Source of the DNA: Allorhizobium borbori
Lineage (GTDB): Bacteria; Pseudomonadota; Alphaproteobacteria; Rhizobiales; Rhizobiaceae
Assembly (NCBI RefSeq): GCF_014196535.1
Contig: NZ_JACIDU010000013.1
Location: 84,051-148,050, forward strand
Direction: 5' to 3'
DNA: 64,000 nucleotides
Positions 18,201 through 26,289 of the stretch are shown one piece after another (position 1 is the stretch's first letter; every line of letters starts with the position of its first letter). The notes beneath the pieces are model-generated. The model searched no databases. It saw nothing but the letters and a program-made list of their open reading frames with translations, and was not told the origin of the DNA. The translations under genes and the position numbers were made by a program.

Positions 18201-18848
18201 CAGGTTGAGATCGTGAGAAACACGGGCAATGGCGGCGGGCAGATAACCGCGCAGGGTGGGAATGGGACGCTTGACCAGCCCGGCGGCGTCGCTGGCAGCC
18301 AGAGTGACAAACATGCGCGCCGTCTGCGGTGTCACGCCCAGCGCTTCGAAACCGGAAGAGGCGGCGACGAGCGCGCCATCGGCGTCGAGAACGGCCATAT
18401 GTGTGTCGGGGTCATCGAGGCCGGCCAGCATCTCGCCCGCGCGGCTGGCCAGAGTGCCTCCAGCCGTCGCGGCGGGGGTCGAAAGCAGAAGCGCGGTCGC
18501 GCCATCCACAAGGGTGATAACCTCGGCCGAGGCGCTGACGGTGGTACTGCGGAAACCGCTCGAAGCGCGCATCAGGAAACTGCGGCTTTCACCCGGTTCG
18601 CGCAGCCGGCCGGCGGAAGCCTGAAACTGGCGGAAGAAAACCGACAGGCGGTCCGGCCCCTGTTCGATGAAATCATAGACCGACGAAAAGCCGAACAGCG
18701 CGGCGCCCGCACCATTGGCCCACAACACGCGCTCCATACCCGCGGAAAACAGCGCAAGGGCATCACCGGCGGCATAATGTGCGCGCACCTTCTCGTGCAC
18801 GGCAATATCGATGAACGGATAGTAAGCGTCGACCATGGGGCGATCCAT
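15225..18848 (-). CDS. pdhS1: PAS-domain sensor histidine kinase, PdhS/CbrA type
   Basis: A 1207-residue kinase without an evident membrane anchor. The C-terminus has a HisKA domain with H-box FLARVSHEIRTPLNAIIGFS (His near residue 985), then HATPase with N-box NILANSIRFTP and G-boxes DTGIGM and GEGTGLGLPL. FGPIGHPRYVEYANDI after the H-box is typical of the PleC/DivJ/PdhS group that phosphorylates DivK and controls CtrA. Two PAS domains lie at about 735-830 and 855-975. The middle (roughly 250-650) is very acidic and Ala/Pro/Glu-rich, probably disordered. In A. tumefaciens, as I recall, the kinase a dozen genes after zwf is PdhS1 (S. meliloti CbrA); the gene order here agrees. The ATG at 18848 follows CAGGAA. 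Confidence 0.8.
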   Translation of the reverse strand: MDRPMVDAYYPFIDIAVHEKVRAHYAAGDALALFSAGMERVLWANGAGAALFGFSSVYDFIEQGPDRLSVFFRQFQASAGRLREPGESRSFLMRASSGFRSTTVSASAEVITLVDGATALLLSTPAATAGGTLASRAGEMLAGLDDPDTHMAVLDADGALVAASSGFEALGVTPQTARMFVTLAASDAAGLVKRPIPTLRGYLPAAIARVSHDLNLILTVEPEPASDETRLDVADTATLTEGAPTIIEPAQDVVEALQPAAETALPVALPEPAPASLPLPDYEATLAAIAKIEEIETQPAEDEADAVMDMAEEPTLEIEQAPAAPVSDAPAADVQATLSSFRFDPDRRTFRFVWKTDAEGRFSDISGEFAEAVGPHAADVKGQFFTALAERYGLDPDGKVIEALARRDTWSGKTVYWPVEGSRLKVPVDLAALPAYDRSREFDGFRGFGIVRPGDAVEDANGVGLTIGVTEIAAEKMPVDVVPAVEDPTPDSADAPLDAPIEAEETTFDAADDVQMPVAEVSVFSMPDDEATENLHPEIEAVEVGSEVADDLAPMDGPDADIAVEETIAASDEASEKPSLQESINAIDPSEWPEGEPPALRFVEPPAPVQSDKIVSLEQHRAKAFESLTPGEQAAFREIGRKLESFRQADEPANETVEDQSITPDEVAAVNDTPAPTVEATQPEEAVMEPEAEAPADMIEAPATPADGLTPAVLAQMPVALLVLAGDVLYHANPEFLRLTGYDDLDAVRDVGGLDALLQRGDLSGKDLAPGTMMVVRADDEIVPVTAKLQSIRWEGATALMLALMPLEAGQTAKAEPPAPVAAVATDTTAADMAQLRVEADELRSILETATDGVVILSHDGEIRSMNRSASALFNYDNDETRGKPFVMLFAHESQRAVADYLSGLSGNGVMSVLNDGREVIGREASGGFLPLFMTIGRLTSSNGYCAVMRDITQWKRSEEELRNAKRAAETANAHKTDFLARVSHEIRTPLNAIIGFSDLLASEHFGPIGHPRYVEYANDIGRSGRHVLDIVNDLLDISKIEAGEMDLEFTAVSLNETIAEAVSLVQPQANGQRVIIRTALSQSVPAVVADLRSIKQIVLNILANSIRFTPSGGQIVVSTSYEASGGVSLRIRDTGIGMTRAELEQAMKPFRQVTSGQQKRGEGTGLGLPLTKAMTEANRAAFVIQSSPNEGTLVEILFPPQRVLAN

Positions 18849-19059
18849 TGACGTTCCTGCAAGACTTATTAACAGATTATTAATAGCCTTGCACGCCTTC
18901 AGGGTCCATTCTCTGCGCAAGCCTATCGGGTAACACGGTTAATTGCCCAAGGGTCTTCCTGGCGTCTGTGTTTTTTTGTAGAATACCGATCGTCAAGGCT
19001 TGCAAAAGCGCCGAACACCTCGTATGTGACGGCCCGTAACGCGGTTTTGGCGTTAATGT

Positions 19060-19136
19060 GCGGTTGTAGCTCAGTTGGTTAGAGCGCAGGTTTGTGGCAC
19101 CTGAGGTCGGAGGTTCGAGACCCCCCAACCGTACCA
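19060..19136 (+). tRNA. tRNA-His (GTG)
   Basis: A complete 77-nt tRNA with encoded CCA. The acceptor stem GCGGTTG pairs with CAACCGT (one G-T pair), the D arm contains AGCTCAGTTGGTTAGAGC, and the anticodon loop TTGTGGC gives GTG. The T arm carries GGTTCGAGACC. The discriminator base is A73 and the base at -1 is T, so the usual encoded G-1 is absent, the known alphaproteobacterial form of tRNA-His. Confidence 0.97.
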
Positions 19137-19295
19137 TTATTCTCTCTTTCATAAAGATGTGCGGTACAGGGTCTTTACCCCTGGCCTGTGTTCGCGCTGT
19201 CCTGAATGCGCTTTTCCCTCAATGGCTTCCCCTAAGCCTTCCATCGGCTTTGCGGCTGTGACGGAGCCCGTTTGAAGGCGGGTGGCCGACCTCAT

Positions 19296-19323
19296 GGTTA
19301 AATATCGTCGATACGGTTTAACC
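19296..19323. promoter_or_regulatory. Nested palindrome upstream of the cellulose operon
   Basis: GGTTAAA (19296-19302) and TTTAACC (19317-19323) flank an inner palindrome TATCG-T-CGATA (19303-19313). It lies about 140-165 bp upstream of bcsA in the 323-nt spacer after tRNA-His; I see no gene in that spacer. A TTGACT at 19380-19385 could be a -35 element, though no good -10 follows. Candidate operator; the binding protein is unknown. Confidence 0.4.
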
Positions 19324-19459
19324 GGCCATTCACCACGCCTGCGTGGTTCCGGGGCAGGCGATGCAATCTTAGCGATTCATTGACTCTTTGATCCCTAATT
19401 CTTGTGCGTTCCGATGGTGGAATGGCGCTCGATGCAGAGCGTTCCGTACAAAATGGGGA

Positions 19460-21727
19460 ATGAGGCACATGAAGTGCGCTAAGTGGCCGGCAATTACTGC
19501 CGGTGTGACAGGCCTGTTCATGCTGTGGCTACCGCTCAGCTTGCAGGCCCAGCTTGTAATGAGCTTTGCAGTTCTTGGCTTCATGTTCATCGCCATGAGC
19601 CGCCCGGACAACACGTCGTTCCGTCTGGCGACGTTCGTATTCGCTGGCATCCTTGCGATGCGCTACGCCTACTGGCGTACCACCGAGACGCTGCCCAGCA
19701 TCGATGAACCGCTCAATTTCATTCCCGGCATCGTGCTTTACGTCGCGGAAATGTACTGCCTGCTGATGCTGGCTGTCAGCTTCTTCATGCTGGCCGATCC
19801 GCTGCGCCGCACCGCGCCGAAGCTTTCCGGTCGCGACGACCTGCCGAGCGTCGACGTCTTCATCCCGACCTATAATGAAGAGCCGGAACTGCTTGCTGCA
19901 ACGCTTGCCGCCGCCAAGTCGATGATCTACCCGACCGACAAGTTGACCGTCTATCTGCTGGACGATGGCGGCACCGAGGCCAAGCGCAATCAGGCCGACC
20001 CTGAGAAGGCGCTCGAAGCCCTGCGCCGTCACGACCAGCTCAAGGCGCTGTGCGAGGCGATGGGGGCGATCTACTCCACCCGCGCGAAGAACGAGCACGC
20101 CAAGGCCGGCAATCTCAATGAAGGACTGAAGGTCTCGAAGGGCGATCTCGTCGTTGTGTTCGATGCCGACCACGCGCCGGTCCGCACCTTTTTGCAGGAA
20201 ACTGTCGGCTACTTCATGGAAGACGAAAAGCTCTTCCTGGCCCAGTCGCCCCACAACTTCCTGAACCCGGACCCGCTGGAAAAGAACCTGCGCACCTATG
20301 CCCGCATGCCCTCGGAGAACGAAATGTTCTACTCGATCATGCAGCGCGGTCTCGACAAGTGGAATGCGTCCTTCTTCTGCGGTTCGGCTGCCGTTCTGCG
20401 CCGCTCGGCGCTGGAGACCACCAACGGCTTTGCCGGTGAATCCATTACCGAAGACTGCGAAACCGCGCTCGCGCTCCACTGCAACGGCTGGCATTCCATC
20501 TATATCGACAAGCCGCTGATCTCGGGCCTGCAGCCGGAAACGCTGGTGTCCTTCATCGGTCAGCGCATTCGCTGGTGTCAGGGCATGTTGCAGATCCTGC
20601 TGCTCAAGCGTCCGTTCATGGCCCATGGCCTGACGGTGCCGCAGCGCTTCGCCTATGCCGGCATCAACCTATTCTGGCTGTTTCCGCTGTCGCGCCTCAC
20701 CTTCATGTTCGCGCCGCTGCTCTATATCTTCTTCTCGCTGGAGATCTACGAGTCGAACATCTACGAATTCGCCTCCTACGCCGTCACCTACATGGTCGCG
20801 TCCATGGCGATGCAAAGCTACCTCTTCGGTCGCGTCCGCTGGCCGTGGGTGTCGGAACTCTACGAATATGTGCAGTCGGTCATGCTGGCCGGCGCCATCG
20901 TCAGCGTCGTGCGCAATCCGCGCAAGCCGACCTTCAACGTTACGGCCAAGGGCCAGACGCTGGACAAGAGCGGCCTGTCGCCGATTGCCGGTCCCTATAT
21001 CGCGATCTTCCTCGTGCTTCTGGCCGGCGCTGTCTACTCCGTCTGGCGCTACATGACGGAACCGTTGGCCGGCGATCTGCTGATGATCGTGGCTGGCTGG
21101 AACGTCATCAATCTCGGCCTCGCCGGCGCCGCCCTCGGTGTCGTTGCCGAACGCCGCGAACTGCGTCGCAACCAGCGTCTCAAGATCAAGCGCCGGGCGC
21201 TGCTGCACAGGGATGGCACGGTCTACACCGCCATCATCGAGGATGTGTCCAACGGTGGCATTGCCCTGCGCTTCGATGGCCAGCAGCTTCCCGTCAATCT
21301 CAACGAGGAAACGAAGGCCACTGTCGAACTGCGCCGGAACGGTCGCGCTCTGACCTTCGATGTCGTCGCCCGGTCGCGCCGCCATCTGGAGCAGGGGGAA
21401 GTCTTCGGCTTTGCCTACGAGGAACGCACGCCGGAGGTCTTCATGGCCATCGCCGATCTGATGTACTCGGAACAGGCCGTCCTGCAGGAACGCATGACCC
21501 GCCGCCAGGTGCCGATCGGCTTCTTCAAGGGTACGGCTCGTTTTGCGCTGTGGTCCTTCACCGAAACGCTGCGCTGCACGCGCTATGCGCTCGGCCTCAT
21601 CCATGAACAGCCGGTCGTTTCCCGCCCTGATGCTCCGATCACCATCCGAGAAAAAGCCGGCACCTCCATCGTCACAGAGTTTCCGGACGCGCATCCGATG
21701 TTCAGGGAGGGCCAGATCTATGGCTGA
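19460..21727 (+). CDS. bcsA: Cellulose synthase catalytic subunit
   Basis: A 755-residue inner-membrane GT2 synthase that polymerises UDP-glucose into beta-1,4-glucan and passes it through its own channel. N-terminal helices occupy residues 10-110. The catalytic motifs are VDVFIPTYNEEPE (about 131), DDGGT (168), DADHAP (235), FFCGSA (305), TED (330) and QRIRW (368). Further helices follow, then a cytosolic PilZ domain with RRNQRLKIKRRA and EDVSNGGIALRF, which binds cyclic di-GMP and relieves inhibition. Length is normal. The ATG at 19460 follows GGGGA closely; 19469 is an alternative. The rhizobial name is celA. The stop overlaps bcsB by 8 nt. Confidence 0.95.
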   Translation: MRHMKCAKWPAITAGVTGLFMLWLPLSLQAQLVMSFAVLGFMFIAMSRPDNTSFRLATFVFAGILAMRYAYWRTTETLPSIDEPLNFIPGIVLYVAEMYCLLMLAVSFFMLADPLRRTAPKLSGRDDLPSVDVFIPTYNEEPELLAATLAAAKSMIYPTDKLTVYLLDDGGTEAKRNQADPEKALEALRRHDQLKALCEAMGAIYSTRAKNEHAKAGNLNEGLKVSKGDLVVVFDADHAPVRTFLQETVGYFMEDEKLFLAQSPHNFLNPDPLEKNLRTYARMPSENEMFYSIMQRGLDKWNASFFCGSAAVLRRSALETTNGFAGESITEDCETALALHCNGWHSIYIDKPLISGLQPETLVSFIGQRIRWCQGMLQILLLKRPFMAHGLTVPQRFAYAGINLFWLFPLSRLTFMFAPLLYIFFSLEIYESNIYEFASYAVTYMVASMAMQSYLFGRVRWPWVSELYEYVQSVMLAGAIVSVVRNPRKPTFNVTAKGQTLDKSGLSPIAGPYIAIFLVLLAGAVYSVWRYMTEPLAGDLLMIVAGWNVINLGLAGAALGVVAERRELRRNQRLKIKRRALLHRDGTVYTAIIEDVSNGGIALRFDGQQLPVNLNEETKATVELRRNGRALTFDVVARSRRHLEQGEVFGFAYEERTPEVFMAIADLMYSEQAVLQERMTRRQVPIGFFKGTARFALWSFTETLRCTRYALGLIHEQPVVSRPDAPITIREKAGTSIVTEFPDAHPMFREGQIYG

Positions 21728-24074
21728 TATCAAACGCATGTCGCTTGCTGCGGCGGTGTTTGCCGCCTCCACAGCGCTCGCAGGTCCGGCAGCAATCGCC
21801 GCCGATCTCAAGCTCTTTGCCACAGCCGATGTACCCGCATCCCGGCAGCAGCCCGTGACGAGCATCCTGCCACTGCTGCAGCCCTTTCCGGGCGAGCCGC
21901 GTGCCGCCAATACCCGCACGACGCTTGTTCCCTTCGAACAGGCAACGAGCGCCATGCGGCTTGCGGGCGAGGATGACAGTGCGGTTCTCACCTTCAGCCT
22001 GACGGGCGCCCAGCGCGCGGCGGGCGGGCAGTTGCAGCTCAGCTATCGCAACGCGGTTTCCGTTCTGCCGGAAAGCGGTGTGGTCGATGTGGAGGTCAAC
22101 GGCAAGGCTCTTGGCTCCTTCGCCATCCGCTCCCCGAACGGCTTCGCGCCGGAAACGGTGGCGGTTTCCGCCGACCTTCTGCGTGAAGGCCGCAACGAGG
22201 CGCGCATCCGCGTTCGCCAGCATCATCGCGTCGATTGCTCGCTGGAGGCGTCCTACGAACTGTGGACCGAATTCGACCCGGTGACGAGCGGCTTCATCGC
22301 CCAGACGGCTGGCGGCTTCCGCACAGTGGCGGATCTCCTGTCCGTCGGGCGTTCTGAAGGCGGCGTGACCGATATCCGCCTCGTCATGGGGGACAAGGCA
22401 ACGGCTTTGGCCGCCAATGAAAGCCTGGCGCTCATCCAGTCGCTGGCGCTTTATCTCAACCGTCCCGACATCGCGGTCTCCGTCGGCTCCGAACCGGGGC
22501 AGGGAGCGGGCATCGACATCTATGTCGGATCGCCGGAAACCTATCGGGCCTCACCCGCGATCGCGGCGATGCTCGACAATGCCCCGGACGGGCTTTCGGT
22601 GCGCGATGCTGCCGCTGGCCGCGCGGCACTTCTGCTTGTCGGCACGGGTCGGGAAGATATCGAGGCCAAGCTGGTCGATGCCGTCAGCGGACCGATGCGC
22701 GCAGGCTTCGACAGCGGTGTGCATGCGGCAAGCTTCCGCCGGCTCGTGGCCGAACCCTCCAGCCGCTATACGCTGAAGGACACGGGCTATCGCACCCAGC
22801 CCTTCGCCGGTCGTCTGTCCAACCTGCATTTCGACATCGAAATGCCGGCGGATTTCTATCCGGCGGAATATGGCGCCATTGATTTCGCTCTCAAGGGGGC
22901 AACCGCACCGGGCCTCAAGCCGGGCGCGCAGCTTCTGGTCAGGGTCAATGGCAACGCCGTGCGCTCCTATCCGTTCCGCGATGCACGCGGCGAGGAGTTT
23001 AATGGCAAGCGGCTGGAACTGCCGCTGCGGGCCTTCCATCCGGGCGTGAACCGGGTTGAAATCATCGCCGAGTTGCCGGTCGAAAGCGATGCGGCCTGCG
23101 CGCCGCAGGCCCGTGACGACAGCCGTCCGCGTTTCATCCTGCTGGATGAATCCGAACTGCACGTTCCGGCTCTTGCCCGCATCGGTCGCCTGCCGGATCT
23201 GGCCGCCTTCTCCGGCTCGGCCTATCCCTTCACGGCTGGCAAGCCGTTCGACATTTTCCTCGACAATTCCGATCCCCGCACACTGGGGGCCGCGATGACC
23301 ATGATGGCGCGGCTCAGCCAGTCGGCCCGCGCGCCGCTTTCGGGCGAGATCACCTTCTCGCAGCCGGAAGAAGGGCGTCACCGCGATGCGCTGGTCATTT
23401 CCTCCGGCCTGTCGCTGGCGGCGCTTGCTCCGGCCAAGGGCGCGCGTGTGGCAATGGCGCAGTCGGGTCCCGGCGGGCTCGATCCTGTCACGACCGCTTC
23501 GGTGGCGGATGTCGCGCTGGCAACGGCCACGGCAGCAGGCGATTCCCGCTCGCTGCTCGAGGCCTTTCACTCATCGACCGCGCTGGAACGTGAAAACCTG
23601 TCCATCACGGACAAGCTTTCGGACTGGGCCCGTCGGGCAGCGGGCCGCTTCGGTCAATGGCTGCATTATGGCAATGGCACCCACTCCGCCGACGATACGA
23701 GCGGCGCCCTGGCCACGCTGACCCAGAGCCGTTCGCCGCTTGGCTCGGCCACCTGGACGGTGGTCAAGGCCGCCAATCCGGCGGATCTGGAAAAGGGCGT
23801 TGTCCGTCTCACGGCGCCCGCTGCCTGGCAGGCGCTGGAAGGTGGCACAGCCACCATTGGCGCCGAAAACCTCGAACTGGTCACCCATGCCGCCGGCGCG
23901 CGGTATGTCTATGACCTGTCCGACATGGGCTTCCTGAACCTGCGTCGCATCGTTGCGGCGTGGTTCTCCGATAATTTCCAGTTCTACATCGTGCTGCTGA
24001 TCGGGCTGATGACCGGGGTCGCGCTCTGGCTGGGCCGCATCGTGCCGCGGATGGGCGTGAGGACAGAAAAATGA
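21720..24074 (+). CDS. bcsB: Cellulose synthase periplasmic subunit BcsB
   Basis: A 784-residue partner of BcsA. An N-terminal signal peptide (MSLAAAVFAASTALAGPAAIAA) is followed by periplasmic carbohydrate-binding and flavodoxin-like domains, visible as SALTFSLTGAQRA-like and RVRQHHRVDCSLEASYELWT segments. A single C-terminal membrane anchor (FQFYIVLLIGLMTGVALWLG) packs against BcsA and is needed for activity. It starts inside the end of bcsA with a GGAGGG site, indicating translational coupling. The next gene begins at its stop codon (ATGA). Confidence 0.93.
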   Translation: MADIKRMSLAAAVFAASTALAGPAAIAADLKLFATADVPASRQQPVTSILPLLQPFPGEPRAANTRTTLVPFEQATSAMRLAGEDDSAVLTFSLTGAQRAAGGQLQLSYRNAVSVLPESGVVDVEVNGKALGSFAIRSPNGFAPETVAVSADLLREGRNEARIRVRQHHRVDCSLEASYELWTEFDPVTSGFIAQTAGGFRTVADLLSVGRSEGGVTDIRLVMGDKATALAANESLALIQSLALYLNRPDIAVSVGSEPGQGAGIDIYVGSPETYRASPAIAAMLDNAPDGLSVRDAAAGRAALLLVGTGREDIEAKLVDAVSGPMRAGFDSGVHAASFRRLVAEPSSRYTLKDTGYRTQPFAGRLSNLHFDIEMPADFYPAEYGAIDFALKGATAPGLKPGAQLLVRVNGNAVRSYPFRDARGEEFNGKRLELPLRAFHPGVNRVEIIAELPVESDAACAPQARDDSRPRFILLDESELHVPALARIGRLPDLAAFSGSAYPFTAGKPFDIFLDNSDPRTLGAAMTMMARLSQSARAPLSGEITFSQPEEGRHRDALVISSGLSLAALAPAKGARVAMAQSGPGGLDPVTTASVADVALATATAAGDSRSLLEAFHSSTALERENLSITDKLSDWARRAAGRFGQWLHYGNGTHSADDTSGALATLTQSRSPLGSATWTVVKAANPADLEKGVVRLTAPAAWQALEGGTATIGAENLELVTHAAGARYVYDLSDMGFLNLRRIVAAWFSDNFQFYIVLLIGLMTGVALWLGRIVPRMGVRTEK

Positions 24075-26242
24075 AGAAGACGACCATTTTCAAAGTTCTT
24101 GCCGCTTCGTCGCTGCTCATTCCTTTCGCCATCGATCCTGCCGTCGCGCAGGATAGCGTCAAGCTTCTGACCAACTCGGCCATGACGCTGCGCGCCGTCG
24201 ATACCATGTTCGACAATGGTCGCGATGGCGGTGTGCTCTGGGCGCAGCCGGTTTCGACCGCCATGCCGGATGCGGACAAGCTGATCACGGCCAGCACACC
24301 CGTTGCCCAGCCCGATGAGGTCGATCTGGCGGCGCTTTATTACTACGCGGAGCAGAAGCAGCGCGACCGCGTGGAAAAGGAAGCGGCGCGACTGAAGCAG
24401 AAATATCCCGACTTTCAGCTTCCCGCCGATCTCTATGCCGATCCCACGGTCCGCAATGTCGATGAGGCCCCGCTCTGGGCGCTTTACGACAAGGACGATT
24501 TCGAAGGTATCGATCGCGAAATCCAGCGCATGTCGCGGGTTTTCGCCGGCTGGCAGCCCTCGGCCAATTTCCGCGATACCATGACCCGCCGCAAGCAGCG
24601 CGTCGCCATGACCAGCGCCTATGAGCGCAAGGACTGGGCGGCGGTCATCGACGCCGGCAACAGCCTTGATCCTGCCCGCGAAACCGAAGCCGATCTCATG
24701 TGGATGATGATTGATGCCTATCGCGAGACCGGTATCTCCGACGGTCTGCTGACGCTCTATCGCGGCATCCTGACCCGCGAGGGCGACCAGCGGCTGCCCG
24801 ACGATATTCTCGTCGCCACCCTGCAGAAAGCGACCCGTGACTTCAGCGCCGATGAAATCCGCGCCGCCGTCACCCGCATCGGCACGACGCCTGCCATGAT
24901 GGCGAAGCTTCAGCCGGTGGCGCTCGGTCTGCTGCGCAGGGAGGTTGGCGACTTCAATGCCGACAAGACCCGCCAGGACCCTCTGCCGGAAGCCGACATC
25001 ATGAAGATGCGCGCAGTGGCCGATGGCCAGAAGTCGCCTGCCGACCTGTCGCTGCTTGGCTGGTATTACCTCAAGCTCAAGCAACCGGTGGAAAGCGCGC
25101 GCTGGTTCAAGCAGGCGCTCAACGCCGAAGCCAATGCCGACAATGCCAAGGGTCTTTACCTCAGTCTCGCCGAGCAGAAGCTGGACGAGGAAGCCTATGC
25201 GGTAGCGGCTGAGCATATCAAGGACCTGTCGTCCGATCCGGAATTCCTGATGAACGCGCTGTCGCTGCGTTTCTCGCGTCCCGAGATCGGCAAGATCGAT
25301 GCCGACGTGGTGGCAAGCTACAGCGCCACGATCACCGAAATGAAGTCGGCGCCCCATTCCGAAATTCTCGGCTGGTACGCCTACAATTCGCGCCAGTTCG
25401 AGGCCGCCGAAGCCTGGTTCCAGAAGGCGATGGAATGGGAACAGGCGCCTGCGCGCCTCAAGGGTCTGGTCCTCGCCAAGACCCAGCTTGGCAAGAAGGC
25501 GGAAGTGGCGGTCCTGCGCCAGGAATTCGAACCGCTCTGGCCCGAAATATGGGAAGATATAAAAGTGGCCGAGACGCCGAAAGCGCGTCCGGCGGCCATC
25601 GTGACCAAACCGGCGGTTACGATGGCAGCGGCTCCCGCCCCGGTGCGGGCCGACAGAACGACCGGTGGAGAAAATCAGACCAGCTACTATGCGGCTTTCA
25701 AGGCCAAGCGCTATCAGGCCTGCGTGCAGGATCTGCAAAGCCTTGAGGCCCGCCAGCCGCTGAACAACGAGGCATCGCTGGTCAAGGGTTGGTGCATGCT
25801 CGGGCTCGACCGTCTGGCCGAGGCACGCGATGCCTTCGCCCGCGGTCTGCGCGGTGGCGGCGAGGTGCGTCACGATGCGGCCTATGGCATGGCGCTGACG
25901 CTTCTGCGCGGCAAGCTGACGGACGATGCGGAATCCATCGTTTCACTCTATCCGCTGAGTGCGACCCGCGACCGGGAAGTGCGGGCGGAAATCTACTTCC
26001 AGCGTGCCCGTTCGGCCTTCGACCACAAGCTCTACCAGCGCACGCTGGATGCCCTCAATGCCCGCCTGAAGGTGGCCGCCGAACCGGCGGACCTCTCGAT
26101 GCTGCGCGGCTGGGCGCACTACCACCTCGGCCATACCGGGGAAGCTCGTGCGATCTTCACGCGGCTTTCCCAATACATCGGCAACCCGGCAGCACGCCAG
26201 GCGATGGAAACGACGGCGCTGGGCAACGATCTCGGACGCTGA
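24071..26242 (+). CDS. TPR-rich periplasmic protein of the cellulose operon
   Basis: A 723-residue secreted protein with a signal peptide (first 27 residues, ending DPAVAQ). The rest is almost entirely helical with TPR-like repeats; clear examples are LSLLGWYYLKLKQPVESARW, ILGWYAYNSRQFEAAEAWFQ and LVKGWCMLGLDRLAEARDAF. No C-terminal beta-barrel like that of BcsC is evident, so it is not a normal BcsC exporter. It occupies the BcsC position and, as I remember the type III scheme, could correspond to BcsK. The linker around residues 505-535 is Pro/Ala-rich. The start overlaps the bcsB stop (ATGA). It probably scaffolds glucan export or interacts with cell-wall proteins. Confidence 0.75.
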   Translation: MKKTTIFKVLAASSLLIPFAIDPAVAQDSVKLLTNSAMTLRAVDTMFDNGRDGGVLWAQPVSTAMPDADKLITASTPVAQPDEVDLAALYYYAEQKQRDRVEKEAARLKQKYPDFQLPADLYADPTVRNVDEAPLWALYDKDDFEGIDREIQRMSRVFAGWQPSANFRDTMTRRKQRVAMTSAYERKDWAAVIDAGNSLDPARETEADLMWMMIDAYRETGISDGLLTLYRGILTREGDQRLPDDILVATLQKATRDFSADEIRAAVTRIGTTPAMMAKLQPVALGLLRREVGDFNADKTRQDPLPEADIMKMRAVADGQKSPADLSLLGWYYLKLKQPVESARWFKQALNAEANADNAKGLYLSLAEQKLDEEAYAVAAEHIKDLSSDPEFLMNALSLRFSRPEIGKIDADVVASYSATITEMKSAPHSEILGWYAYNSRQFEAAEAWFQKAMEWEQAPARLKGLVLAKTQLGKKAEVAVLRQEFEPLWPEIWEDIKVAETPKARPAAIVTKPAVTMAAAPAPVRADRTTGGENQTSYYAAFKAKRYQACVQDLQSLEARQPLNNEASLVKGWCMLGLDRLAEARDAFARGLRGGGEVRHDAAYGMALTLLRGKLTDDAESIVSLYPLSATRDREVRAEIYFQRARSAFDHKLYQRTLDALNARLKVAAEPADLSMLRGWAHYHLGHTGEARAIFTRLSQYIGNPAARQAMETTALGNDLGR

Positions 26243-26289
26243 AATAAAAATGAAAACAAGAATAAATGAACAGAACAGGGGCAAAATCA

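Noticed and set aside
16173..18851. An 892-codon open frame on the plus strand
   Set aside because: It lies wholly antisense to the histidine kinase gene, has a low-complexity composition and no family features. It arises from the GC-rich, Ala/Glu-biased codons of the real gene.
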